A stretch of DNA of 64,000 nucleotides from an uncultured Dehalococcoidia bacterium (GCA_958296445.1 OY282565.1:372001-436000), one strand, 5' to 3'. Numbered from the stretch's first letter, positions 49,749-57,701 are shown. Made by a program: numbers and translations. Notes: a model not told the origin generated them from the letters alone.

Positions 49749-50609
49749 CTACACGTTAGTTGGGACGGTTTCGCTTACGCCGTATTTGCGCTCCAGTTCG
49801 TAGATTTCGCCTAGGCCGAGCAGGGAGGCTACGTCCCAGCGGGTGGCGAAGCGCTTGGGGTCTACGGCGCCGGTGGACTTTAGTTCCTCGAAGGAGTCCT
49901 TGACTTGCTGGTAGATTAGCCAGATGGTGCTGCCGCAAATCATCAGTTTGTAGCCTAGGGCGGCCACGTCTTTGGTGTTCATCAGGTCGCCGTTGTACAT
50001 CCGGGGCAGTCCGGCCATATCGCGGGCGTAGTTGCGGATGTCTTCCTCGCTTTTGATGCCGTCCACGAACACGACGTCGGCCCCGGCTTCGACGTATGCT
50101 TGGCAGCGGCGGACGGTGTCTTCCCAGCCGGTTACGGCGTAGGCGTCGCAGCGGGCGATGATGACGAAATCGGGGTCGGTGCGGGCGTCGAGGGCGGCGC
50201 GAATTTTCTGGGCGTGGTCTTCCACCGGGATGACCTGCTTGCCCTCAAAGAAGCCGCATTTCTTGGGAAAAACTTGGTCTTCGATGTGAATGGCGGCGAC
50301 GCCGGCGGCTTCGTATTCCCGCACCGAGCGCATCACGTTGAGGGGGTTGCCGTAGCCGGAATCGGAGTCGCAGATTACGGGAATGTCCACGGCGTCGGCG
50401 ATGTATTTGGCGTTGGCGACCATTTCGGTCATCGTGAGCAGGCCGACGTCGGGGAAGCCGCGCTCGGCGGCGGTGCCGGCGCCGGTCATATAGACGGCGC
50501 CGAACCCGACGGACTGGGCGATTTTGGCGTGGAGGGCGTTGAGGACGAAGGGGGCGACAACCATGTCGCCGGAGTTGAGCATCTGCCGCAGCTTGGTGGT
50601 GGCTTTCAT
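49749..50609 (-). CDS. Isocitrate lyase/methylisocitrate lyase-family enzyme
   Basis: TIM-barrel protein of 286 aa. VICDSDSGYGNPLNVMRSV supplies the metal-binding Asp residues, and AAIHIEDQVFPKKCGFFEGK contains the catalytic Cys in KKCG. This differs from the 45077 paralogue and supports lyase or carboxyphosphonoenolpyruvate mutase-like activity. Length matches PrpB-type enzymes, not the longer isocitrate lyase. GGAG lies before the ATG (minus strand CAGGAGAACGCCC). Substrate not assignable. Confidence 0.85.
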   Translation of the reverse strand: MKATTKLRQMLNSGDMVVAPFVLNALHAKIAQSVGFGAVYMTGAGTAAERGFPDVGLLTMTEMVANAKYIADAVDIPVICDSDSGYGNPLNVMRSVREYEAAGVAAIHIEDQVFPKKCGFFEGKQVIPVEDHAQKIRAALDARTDPDFVIIARCDAYAVTGWEDTVRRCQAYVEAGADVVFVDGIKSEEDIRNYARDMAGLPRMYNGDLMNTKDVAALGYKLMICGSTIWLIYQQVKDSFEELKSTGAVDPKRFATRWDVASLLGLGEIYELERKYGVSETVPTNV

Positions 50610-50660
50610 TGGGCGTTCTCCTGTGGGGGGTGGGAGTGCTACCTGAATGATACCGCAACC

Positions 50661-50691
50661 TTGCGCCGGGCGCTAATCAAGGGTGTATAAT
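50661..50691 (+). promoter_or_regulatory. Possible promoter for the HigA-like gene
   Basis: Perfect TATAAT at 50686-50691; the nearest -35 like sequence TTGCGC (50661-50666) is 19 bases upstream, so the match is imperfect. Confidence 0.35.
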
Positions 50692-50714
50692 TGGAGGCGC
50701 GGAGAGTGTAGGCG

Positions 50715-50951
50715 ATGTTAAAGCGGGCAGTACATCCGGGGGTGATTCTGAAAGACGAGCTGGCGGAGTTGGGCGTGGCTCCCACCGCCTTTGCCCGTCA
50801 GATTGACGTGCCGCCCAATCGCGTCAGCCGGATTATCGCGGGCAAGCACTCTATAACCGATGATATGGCCCTGCGTTTCGGCCACTGGTTCGGTGTCGAA
50901 CCGCAATTCTGGCTGAACCTGCAAACGCAGTTTGATCTCGCCGTTGACTAG
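50715..50951 (+). CDS. higA: HigA/VapI-type XRE antitoxin without toxin
   Basis: Protein of 78 aa. HPGVILKDELAELGVAPTAF, then helix-turn-helix RQIDVPPNRVSRIIAGK and ITDDMALRFGHWFGVEPQFWLNLQTQFDL are the HigA pattern. It is about 20 residues shorter than most, ending just after the WLNLQ motif. HigB normally lies directly upstream, but the 105-base gap to the lyase gene has no such frame. Acting alone it would be a small repressor, perhaps of itself. Confidence 0.85.
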   Translation: MLKRAVHPGVILKDELAELGVAPTAFARQIDVPPNRVSRIIAGKHSITDDMALRFGHWFGVEPQFWLNLQTQFDLAVD

Positions 50952-50989
50952 CGAGTTGCCGGGGTAGGGGGGCGGGAACTGCCGAGACG

Positions 50990-51200
50990 ATTGCGAAATT
51001 CCCCTTTGTCACCCTGAGTGATGCGAAGGGTCTCACCGTCTAGGACAGGATTCTTCGCTTTGCTCAGAATGACAGGCGCCCGGAATGACAGACCACGGAA
51101 GTAATTTTGCGATTGTCTCTGAAATTGCTCTTGGATTGGCTGACCTGCCCGGTGGAACGCCCCCACCCTAACCCTCCCCCGGAGGGGGAGGGAATTTCGT
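50990..51200. repeat. Family C unit followed by a family B palindrome
   Basis: TTTGTCACCCTGAGTGATGCG, then GGATTCTTCGCTTTGC and TCAGAATGACAGG, then at 51152-51192 a family B element (CCCCCACCCTAACCC and the CCTCCCCC/GGGGGAGG palindrome). No gene before 51223. Confidence 0.8.
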
Positions 51201-51222
51201 AATTTTCTCGGGAGGCGCAGGG

Positions 51223-51573
51223 ATGTATTCTATGGAATCAAAAAGGCACGGGGGACGCGCGATGATCCCAGACGTTGCAGAACGAACGTCGGAACTGGCG
51301 CGGTTTTGCGTCTATTACGCTGTGTCCCGGCTTGACCTGTTTGGCGATGCGGCTATTGCGGATTGCCGGACGGGGGAATGCGGCCTTAGCTTTTTAGTGG
51401 AATTTCAGCCTTTGCCGCCCGGCGGTTACTACGTTGATGCGTATTTCGGGCTGCTGGAGTCTTTGGAGTCGCTCTTTGGGCTGCCTGTGGAGCTGGTAAG
51501 CGATTCGGCTATCAGGAATCCTTATTTCCGGCAATCCGTGGAGGAAACGAGGACGCCGGTTTATGCGGCCTGA
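51223..51573 (+). CDS. MNT-type nucleotidyltransferase antitoxin with degenerate active site
   Basis: Protein of 116 aa partner of the HEPN gene, with an 11-base overlap. The MntA-like site should read GS-x10-DxD. Here it is F-G41-D42 (Ser lost) and the DxD strand is GLSFLVEF, so both metal Asp are gone. The remaining pattern (SLESLFGLPVELVSDSAIRNPYF) is normal MNT. GGGAGG lies before ATG 51223; ATG 51262 is an alternative. AMPylation of the toxin should be impossible as read; binding alone may neutralise it. Confidence 0.78.
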   Translation: MYSMESKRHGGRAMIPDVAERTSELARFCVYYAVSRLDLFGDAAIADCRTGECGLSFLVEFQPLPPGGYYVDAYFGLLESLESLFGLPVELVSDSAIRNPYFRQSVEETRTPVYAA

Positions 51574-51919
51574 GACTAGGCGTTACTTGTACGATATTCA
51601 ACAAGCCGCCGAGTCTCTGTTAGAGTTTACGGCGGGCAAAACATTCTCAGATTATACGGCTGACCCTTTGTTGCGAGCCGCGACGGAAAGGCAGTTTGGC
51701 ATCATAGGCGAAGCCGTGTCGAAACTGGCTAACTTGGATGCGGTAATTGCCTCTTGCATCACTGAATACCGGCGAATCATTGCTTTTCGCAACATTCTTA
51801 TTCACCAGTACGATTCCGTAGATGACAGACTGGTTTGGGATTTGCTTCGGATAAAGCTGCCAATCCTGTCTTTAGAGATTGAAGCCTTGCTGGGAGAAGA
51901 GGGCGGTTCAGGCATATAG
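51563..51919 (+). CDS. HEPN-family (HepT/DUF86) toxin RNase
   Basis: Protein of 118 aa. The catalytic R-x4-H-x-Y motif is intact: R76 N77 I L I H81 Q Y83. TERQFGIIGEAVSKLA and a helical layout match HepT. HEPN toxins of this type cleave RNA and are held inactive by an adjacent MNT. Its coding end overlaps the convergent gene at 51908 by 12 bases. Confidence 0.9.
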   Translation: MRPETRRYLYDIQQAAESLLEFTAGKTFSDYTADPLLRAATERQFGIIGEAVSKLANLDAVIASCITEYRRIIAFRNILIHQYDSVDDRLVWDLLRIKLPILSLEIEALLGEEGGSGI

Positions 51920-52516
51920 CGGGTGGCTGGATAGTTGGCGCCAGGATAGGTCGGCGGCCCAGCGGCCGTTGCTCCAGTCGTCGTTGGCGGCGTTGGAGTT
52001 GTAGCGGGTTAGTAGCAGGCGCCAGGGGCGGGTTGTTTCGGGTATTTCTAGGGCTGATGCTACTCCGTTGGCGAACTCTGCGGCGTCGGAGAGTATGGCT
52101 TGGGGGAACACTCCGTACTCTAGTAGCGCGATGCGGGGGCGGAACGGTTCCGATGGGTACAGCCCTACCGAATGGCTCTGCGCCGCCGCCCGCGCCTTGC
52201 TTTGTAGCTCCAGCAACGGCGGCGGGGCGTCGAACTCCATCATCACGCCGTTGCTGGCGGCGTCGGCGGCGATTCCGGCCCGGCGCAAGGCGCAAGATTC
52301 CCGCTCCCGGGTTTCCTGGGCGATGCTTTCTACCTGCGCCGACAGGATGGGCAGGCGGGCGTCGGGGCAGGGGAAGTAGGGCGTGAGGGGCATCCGCAGC
52401 ATCTGCATTTCGGCGGCCCAGGACGAGTATTGGCCGCAGACAATCTGGCGCGTCTGGTAGGCTTTCGCGGTGAATGGCGGTTCCAGCACTAGGTCTATGC
52501 CGTAGCGGGTGGACAT
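51908..52516 (-). CDS. Hypothetical protein, faint 2H-phosphoesterase-like layout
   Basis: Protein of 202 aa starting MSTRYGIDLVLEPPFTAKAY. No family recognised. The pair of hydrophobic strands after polar loops (MPLTPYFPCPD early, FRPRIALLEYGVF later) recalls the two-repeat 2'-5' RNA ligase fold, but the catalytic HxT/S motifs are not visible. If related, it would be inactive. It ends inside the HEPN toxin gene on the other strand. Confidence 0.55.
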   Translation of the reverse strand: MSTRYGIDLVLEPPFTAKAYQTRQIVCGQYSSWAAEMQMLRMPLTPYFPCPDARLPILSAQVESIAQETRERESCALRRAGIAADAASNGVMMEFDAPPPLLELQSKARAAAQSHSVGLYPSEPFRPRIALLEYGVFPQAILSDAAEFANGVASALEIPETTRPWRLLLTRYNSNAANDDWSNGRWAADLSWRQLSSHPLYA

Positions 52517-52570
52517 TGTTTTATCTCCGTATTGGCGCGGGTATCGGCGCGGGTATCGGCGCGGCGCGGT

Positions 52571-53272
52571 TCAGGTCAAGATGGCGGCCAGCTCCGGGAG
52601 GGTGGCGGTTTCTAGGTCGGGGCTGTGGCCGGTGAAGGGGGCGTAGGGGATGCGGTGGCGGTCGACGTAGGCGCCGCGCATTCCGGCGGTTTGGGCGGCG
52701 CGGATGTCCCAGGCGTGGGCGGCGACGTGCAGGATTTGGCCCGGCGCTAGGGACAGCAGTTCGGCGGCGCGGCGGTACACCCGCAGGTCGGGCTTGTAGC
52801 AGTCGGCCTGCTCCACCGAAATCGTCCGGTCTACGGGCAGATTTAGGCCGGAAACGATGCGCTCTAGGGCGGCTAGGTCGCCGTTGGACAGCACGGCCAG
52901 GGTGAACCGGCCCCGTAGCGCGGACAGGCTGGCAATGACGTCGGGGAACAGCGACGGGGCGGCGCGGACGGTTAGCAGTTCCTCGATGTCGTCGCGGCTG
53001 TGGGCGATGGCGCAGCGGGCGAGTACCTGCGACAGGGTGGAGCGGCGCAACTGCTCGAAGGGGGTGCGCGGGCCGCCGAGAAAGGTGTCTACCATTCCCT
53101 CGTGCAGGTAGGCCCATTCCCAGGTGCGCACCATTTCGGCGGCGTCCAGGGCCGCGCCCCGCGCCCGCAGGAAGCCGTCGAAGGCGGGGGCGAAGGTGGC
53201 TTCCAAGTCCAGCAGGGTGCCGTACATATCGAAGGTGAGGGCGCGGATGTCGGCGGGGTTGAGGGGGGGCAT
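52571..53272 (-). CDS. HAD-family type II haloacid dehalogenase-like protein
   Basis: Protein of 233 aa. Nucleophile D15 lies in ALTFDMYGTLLDLE, the second motif is AVLSNGD, motif III is YKPDLRVYRRA, and the C-terminal HVAAHAWDIRAAQTAGMRGAYVDR has the acidic pair. Spacing and the DMYGTLLD nucleophile are those of L-2-haloacid dehalogenases. With the haloalkane dehalogenase at 28380 it suggests organohalide turnover, though many homologues act on other substrates. GGAG precedes the ATG. Confidence 0.85.
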   Translation of the reverse strand: MPPLNPADIRALTFDMYGTLLDLEATFAPAFDGFLRARGAALDAAEMVRTWEWAYLHEGMVDTFLGGPRTPFEQLRRSTLSQVLARCAIAHSRDDIEELLTVRAAPSLFPDVIASLSALRGRFTLAVLSNGDLAALERIVSGLNLPVDRTISVEQADCYKPDLRVYRRAAELLSLAPGQILHVAAHAWDIRAAQTAGMRGAYVDRHRIPYAPFTGHSPDLETATLPELAAILT

Positions 53273-53299
53273 AACAAAACTCCGGCGTGGTTTGCCAAG

Positions 53300-54559
53300 T
53301 TATTCGGCGTCGTCTTTGGCTTCTTTTTCCAAGTCGGTATTCTCTTCATATCCGAAATGGAACTCGGTTTCTTCGGTTTCCGGTTGCGAATCGGGATACA
53401 GCCGCAACAAATCCCATTCGTTGATTGCGGAGCGGACTTTGTAGCGCATCCGGTTCTGGTAGCCGGCGCCGCTGGTTCTTACTTCCAGTTGCGGTGCTTC
53501 CCAGTCGTAGGCGACGCTGTATATTTGCCGCAGTTTTTCGATAGTATCGCGCAGGTCTTCCTCGGTCGGTTGCTCAAGCCGGATTGTATCGCGCTGAATA
53601 ATGCGCATACCAGTTTCCGCCCTTGCGGCAAGGATGTATTCGTTGCGTCTTTGGAGTTCCGGTGCTGCGTTGCTCAAGTCTTGTTTACCGGAATTCCCTA
53701 GCACCTCTAGCTCAAAGTCATCTGTCACTGTGCCAACGACAACAAGCCCGGGATATGCTTCGTCTTCGGCCTTGCCCAGCCAGCGGGTAAGTTCCGCGTA
53801 TGACTTGGCGCGTTGTAACCGGCTGTAAGAGCCAACCAGCTCGATTTCGTCCAGTAATACAACCCAGCCCTTGTACCCTGCGCCTTTTATCAGTTCCGTG
53901 ACGAAACGGAGCCGTTGCGGGGGTAATTCGCTGGCCCTCGGCGCTCTGAAGTTGTAACTGCTCTGCTGGCTGATAGTCCTTAGACCCTCTTTCACTCTGG
54001 CGATCCGCATGGGATCTCCCGACCAAAACGATTCGATTTCGTTATTGAAATCAAAATCGTTCAGCCTTTCGTGAATCATCAGCGTTGCCGGGAATACCTG
54101 GCTCAACCCGCTGTCTTCGGAATTCACCCAGCGAGAAAAAGTATCATACTCTCTGGAACCTCTGTTGTTGAGCTTGAGTCCAATTTCTTCCATAAGACGC
54201 CCGGTTGCATTGAGTATACGCCCATGTTCAATCGCGGATTTGTAAACTTTATCCAAACTGAACAAGGGCGTTTCTTTGCTGATAGTCACTCGGCTGCAAA
54301 CGAATTCTCGTTCCAACGCTTCGTGTTCCAGATGGGAAAGTAAATGTGATTTTCCGGCCCCAAAATCACCGGAAACCAACATTCCAATCCCACGGTCAGG
54401 AGGATTATCTTGGTCTGACGATTGATTCAGTAATTCAGAAAAGAGATCTTGCGCTTTAGTCTGATTGCTGCCCAGCAACTCGACGGCCTGCTTGTTAGGC
54501 ACTCCGTTGCGGAGAGCCTCCAAGGCCCAACGGCAAGTGATGGCGTCGGCGTTGTCCAT
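53300..54559 (-). CDS. BREX-type ATP-binding protein (DUF2791, BrxD-like)
   Basis: P-loop ATPase of 419 aa. The N-terminus RWALEALRNGVPNKQAVELLG matches the BrxD/DUF2791 start. Walker A is GDFGAGKSHLL at 64-74 and Walker B is WVVLLDEIELV at 232-242. CSRVTISKETPLFSLDKVY near 88 and the C-terminal RLEQPTEEDL are also family-like. The last 30 residues are acidic. It is the third gene of a minus-strand operon. No PglX, PglZ or BrxL genes are nearby, so this is not a standard BREX locus. Confidence 0.8.
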   Translation of the reverse strand: MDNADAITCRWALEALRNGVPNKQAVELLGSNQTKAQDLFSELLNQSSDQDNPPDRGIGMLVSGDFGAGKSHLLSHLEHEALEREFVCSRVTISKETPLFSLDKVYKSAIEHGRILNATGRLMEEIGLKLNNRGSREYDTFSRWVNSEDSGLSQVFPATLMIHERLNDFDFNNEIESFWSGDPMRIARVKEGLRTISQQSSYNFRAPRASELPPQRLRFVTELIKGAGYKGWVVLLDEIELVGSYSRLQRAKSYAELTRWLGKAEDEAYPGLVVVGTVTDDFELEVLGNSGKQDLSNAAPELQRRNEYILAARAETGMRIIQRDTIRLEQPTEEDLRDTIEKLRQIYSVAYDWEAPQLEVRTSGAGYQNRMRYKVRSAINEWDLLRLYPDSQPETEETEFHFGYEENTDLEKEAKDDAE

Positions 54560-54599
54560 ATCGCACCCGCTTTCCCGTCGCTTGTGACGGCCCTATTTT

Positions 54600-55559
54600 T
54601 TATGACAGCCTGATTAGGGATGCTACCGGATTGACCAAATTCTTGTCCCGGACATCATCCATCACTCTGGTCATAAGCGCCGGATAGATGCCGAAGCCTC
54701 TAGAGGCCGGGCTTTGTTCCAAGAAATCTTCATTTGTTGCCAAGACTATTAGGCTTCCCGTCAGCCTGTCGGTGTCATCCACGAACTCCCGGAGCAGTTC
54801 GTAATGATCCATCGCCATTGCTTTGGTGTAATACCTGTTGCCATCTCTCGGATTTCTGGCAAGAGTTACCCGAGAGCCGTCCAGCAGTATCACCGTTCCG
54901 GTATGCCCGACAAACTGGAACCAGTACAAAGCTGATTCGATGAAGTATCTGGCCGTGTTCCGGTTGACTCCAGAAGCGATGTGAAACTGCCGGACACTGC
55001 TGATTCTGGTGTTATGTCCTTTCAACCAGTCGAGTAGGGGTTGGGCGCCGTACTCTCCGCCTTCTCCAGTATTTTCCCGCTGACAAAGATGCGACATCGC
55101 CACCCGAAAGTCTTTGGACATTTTCTGATTTCTAAAAACCTGATTCTGAAATTCAGGCGACAAGCTGGTAGACAGGTATTGCGCATCAATGCCGTTAGTT
55201 TCCCCGATGGACTTGAATATATTTTCCGCCCCGGACAAGTCGGCGTTATGCGCCTGATAGCCCATTTTGTCGGCTATACCGACAATCAGACGGCGGGCCA
55301 GATACCGCCAGTCCACTTGATTAGCCATCCCAAAGAAAATGTCCTGTGGCATATGAAACCGCGTCTCTGTCGCATCAAGCCTGACTACGGCGTAATCCAG
55401 TTCACGGCAACGCTTTTCCACGATGTCGCAAAACTCCGCTCTCACGCTATCCGGCGCAACGGCAAATTTCACGGACGCGCCGCCGTCCTTGATGAAAGAT
55501 GTTAGGTATTCGGATTCGATTGTTTGTAGCCAGTCTTTGACTGAAATTGTGTTCTGCAT
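54600..55559 (-). CDS. BrxD-related ATPase-like protein with degenerate P-loop
   Basis: Protein of 319 aa. VKDWLQTIESEYLTSFIKDGGASVKF (in part) matches the region before Walker A in DUF2791-like ATPases, but the loop reads FAVAPDSVRAEF near residue 32-42 and lacks GK(S/T). A Walker B-like strand GTVILLDGSRV (about 222) and a sensor-like LIVLATNEDFL (about 270) remain. It looks like a pseudo-ATPase partner. The ATG overlaps the preceding stop (TGATG); the next gene follows after 40 bases. Confidence 0.6.
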   Translation of the reverse strand: MQNTISVKDWLQTIESEYLTSFIKDGGASVKFAVAPDSVRAEFCDIVEKRCRELDYAVVRLDATETRFHMPQDIFFGMANQVDWRYLARRLIVGIADKMGYQAHNADLSGAENIFKSIGETNGIDAQYLSTSLSPEFQNQVFRNQKMSKDFRVAMSHLCQRENTGEGGEYGAQPLLDWLKGHNTRISSVRQFHIASGVNRNTARYFIESALYWFQFVGHTGTVILLDGSRVTLARNPRDGNRYYTKAMAMDHYELLREFVDDTDRLTGSLIVLATNEDFLEQSPASRGFGIYPALMTRVMDDVRDKNLVNPVASLIRLS

Positions 55560-56356
55560 CACTCACTCTTGGAAAATCGGATTCCATAGTAGGAAATCAC
55601 CCGTCCATGCGAGTCAACGAAAGAAAACACGCCCCGGGAGCTTCTCGCTCCGGTAGAAGCCGGGAAATCCACTTTCATTCCCGACCTGGTTTGCCGCAAC
55701 CCTTGGGAATCCAACTGGTAAATATCCCGGGCAAAGTCCATCCTGCCGTATTCGCGATCGCTTCCCGGCAGGGAAGTAAAAGCCTGGTAAATTTTTTCCA
55801 ATGGAGCCACAACCTCTTGCCGGTTTTCGGACAAAGGGGCTACCGGCGTTTCAATGACCAGTTTATAAGTATCGTAAAGCGACTCCAGAAAACGCCCTGA
55901 TTGAAAGCGCGGGGGCGTTTTCTGGTTTTTAATCAGAACCTCGGCCAAGTGAGAGGGCCTGATGTTGGATACCTGCTTCCGGTCAATCCGCACTGCCCTG
56001 GAGCCGGGCAGCACCTGTAGCACCGACGGGGACGAAATCAGCCGCCCGTCTTGTTCGTAAATGTTCAGCCCTTTTCCGTCGGCGATTGAGCGCAGCTCGG
56101 CGGCGTATCCATCCCTTAGATATGCCTCTTCTTCGGCTTCCTGGAGCGGCCAAGCTGCGACGGCGTTGGCGGTTTCCTGCCGCAGGGCGTTCAGAGCATT
56201 GTCCAGTCTGGCTTGCGCCCGCTTGATGGCGGCTATGTTCCCGTCTTTGGCCGCCTTTTCTAGGGCTTTTGCCAGCTTGCCTAAATCCGCGGCGGATTTG
56301 GCGGTTGAGGCGGCGGCCCGCTCTACGTCGCTGAATGCCTGCTCGAAACTGCCCAT
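55559..56356 (-). CDS. Unknown coiled-coil protein, first gene of the BrxD-like operon
   Basis: Protein of 265 aa from ATG 56356, chosen because GGAGGG lies six bases before it; the ATG at 56362 would abut that site. Residues 5-65 form an Ala-rich coiled coil (VERAAASTAKSAADLGKLAK, AQARLDNALNALRQE). Residues 100-265 are an alpha/beta domain ending SSRGVFSFVDSHGRVISYYG. No family recognised. Strict linkage to the two ATPase-like genes suggests one complex. Confidence 0.6.
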   Translation of the reverse strand: MGSFEQAFSDVERAAASTAKSAADLGKLAKALEKAAKDGNIAAIKRAQARLDNALNALRQETANAVAAWPLQEAEEEAYLRDGYAAELRSIADGKGLNIYEQDGRLISSPSVLQVLPGSRAVRIDRKQVSNIRPSHLAEVLIKNQKTPPRFQSGRFLESLYDTYKLVIETPVAPLSENRQEVVAPLEKIYQAFTSLPGSDREYGRMDFARDIYQLDSQGLRQTRSGMKVDFPASTGARSSRGVFSFVDSHGRVISYYGIRFSKSE

Positions 56357-56392
56357 CGTCATCCCTCCATCCGATTGTCCTTGCGATGGGAT

Positions 56393-56419
56393 ATTATATC
56401 AAAGCCGGGGGCCGGGCAA
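56393..56419 (-). promoter_or_regulatory. Possible promoter of the BrxD-like operon
   Basis: Minus strand TATAAT (56398-56393) with TTGCCC (56419-56414) 15 bases upstream; the short spacer lowers confidence. Confidence 0.4.
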
Positions 56420-56511
56420 GAAAGGGTGCGGCGGCAGCCCTAGAGGAATGCGGCGATTCGGGCTATGATAGGGTGGCAAGTCTAAGGGGAATCAGGATGG
56501 AGGAGCGAGCT

Positions 56512-56946
56512 ATGGCTGAGTATGTGCCGTCAACTTCGGATTGGGTGCGGGAGCAGGTGGAGCTTTATGAGGGCAGCGGCGGCGTTGAGGGAACTACGCT
56601 GCGCGATACCGGGCTGCCCGTTATCATCGTGACCAACCGGGGCAATCAGACCGGGGCAATCCGCAAGACGCCGCTGATGCGGGTTAAGGACGGCGATAAC
56701 TACGTGCTGGTGGGTTCTAAGGGCGGGGCGCCCAAGAATCCGGTTTGGGTGTATAACCTGCGGGCCGACGGCAGCGTGGAGGTTCGGGACGAAGCCGAGG
56801 TGTATGCGATGCGGGTGCGCGAGGTTGCGGACGCGGCGGAACGGGCGCGGCTGTGGGAGCTGGCAGTGGCGGCGTTCCCGCCTTATGAGGAGTACCAGAA
56901 CCGGACGTCGCGGCGGATTCCGGTGTTTGTGGCGGAGCCGGCGTGA
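56512..56946 (+). CDS. Deazaflavin-dependent nitroreductase (DDN)-like protein
   Basis: F420H2-dependent reductase-like split-barrel protein of 144 aa. ATG 56512 has GGAGGAG seven bases upstream; the earlier ATG at 56497 would lie before that site. Landmarks: GLPVIIVTNRGNQTGAIRKTPLMRV near residue 37 (in part), VLVGSKGGAPKNPVWVYNL near 62 and an ELAVAAFPPYEEYQNRTSR end. Matches the nitroreductase family deazaflavin-dependent group, supporting F420 use in this organism. Confidence 0.88.
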   Translation: MAEYVPSTSDWVREQVELYEGSGGVEGTTLRDTGLPVIIVTNRGNQTGAIRKTPLMRVKDGDNYVLVGSKGGAPKNPVWVYNLRADGSVEVRDEAEVYAMRVREVADAAERARLWELAVAAFPPYEEYQNRTSRRIPVFVAEPA

Positions 56947-56964
56947 TTGGGGGGCTTTGCCCGG

Positions 56965-57115
56965 GTTTTGTCTGATTCGGGATTTTTGGGATTAGGGGGT
57001 TTGCCGGGTTTTTTGTCTGAATCAGGATTTACCGGATTAGAGGATTTTCAGGATTTCCCCCAATCAGGCGAATCCTCTAATCCTGGAAATCCTGATTCAG
57101 ACGATTGGCCGGATA
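56965..57115. repeat. Family A palindrome
   Basis: TTGTCTGATTCGGG and TTTGTCTGAATCAGGATT repeats on the left, and the inverted AATCCTGATTCAGACGA on the right, with AATCCT(C/G) units between. The arms can pair over about 40 bases. Confidence 0.8.
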
Positions 57116-57164
57116 GTTGAAATTTTTTGGCCTGAATCCCTTGGGCCGATGGCGAAATTCCCCT

Positions 57165-57290
57165 TTGTCGTCCTGAGCGGGGCTAAGGGTCTTGTCGGTG
57201 TGGAGTGAGATTCTTCGCTTTGCTCAGAATGACAGGGGGTTCGCTCAGAATGACAGGGGTTCAGGGTGACGGGGGTTCGGAATGACGGCA
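57165..57290. repeat. Family C repeat copy
   Basis: TTTGTCGTCCTGAGCGGGGC, then GAGATTCTTCGCTTTGC and TCAGAATGACAGGGG repeated once, then decayed GGTGACGGGGG units. Confidence 0.75.
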
Positions 57291-57299
57291 GCTTGGGGT

Positions 57300-57485
57300 G
57301 GCAGTGGGTTCGCTTGGGATGACGGCGGATCGGGGTGGCAGTGGGTTCGCTTGGAATGACGGCGGCTTGGGGTGGCAGTGGGTTCGCTTGGAATGATGGC
57401 GGTTTCGGGGTGGCAGTGGGTTCGTTTGGGATGACGGCGGTTTGGGGTGGCAGTGGGTTCGCTTGGGATGACAGGGGCGGGATGC
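57300..57485. repeat. 37-bp tandem repeat, five copies
   Basis: Units of 37-38 bp starting at 57300, 57337, 57374, 57412 and 57449, each GGCAGTGGGTTCGCTTGG, then ATGACGGCGG and a TTGGGGT end. They look like an expansion of the family C tail. Confidence 0.85.
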
Positions 57486-57519
57486 GATTTTGCGGTGGTC
57501 TTAATCCCTTGGCGGGGTA

Positions 57520-57547
57520 TTGCCGTGGGGGGAAAGGGTGCTATAAT
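57520..57547 (+). promoter_or_regulatory. Promoter of the tRNA cluster
   Basis: TTGCCG at 57520-57525, 16-base spacer, perfect TATAAT at 57542-57547; tRNA-Leu begins 19 bases later. Confidence 0.6.
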
Positions 57548-57565
57548 AGGGTTTTAGCTGGTTAG

Positions 57566-57652
57566 GCCGAGGTGGTGGAATTGGTAGACACGCGGTCTTG
57601 AGGGGGCCGTGGGCATTCGCCTGTGTGGGTTCAAATCCCGCCCTCGGCACCA
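57566..57652 (+). tRNA. tRNA-Leu (GAG anticodon)
   Basis: Class II tRNA. Acceptor GCCGAGG pairs with CCTCGGC, anticodon stem CGGTC/GGCCG around TTGAGGG gives GAG (reads CUC and CUU). A variable arm follows; CCA is encoded. Confidence 0.95.
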
Positions 57653-57701
57653 GAACCGGCCCGGCGGGACGCTGTTCCAGCGTCTTGGGGCGGGCAGATT
57701 A

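Noticed and set aside
53300..56356. Calling a complete BREX system
   Set aside because: Only the BrxD-like ATPase is recognisable; methylase, PglZ and BrxL/Lon-like genes are absent.
57300..57485. CRISPR array candidate
   Set aside because: The 37-bp units are contiguous without unique spacers, and no cas genes are present.
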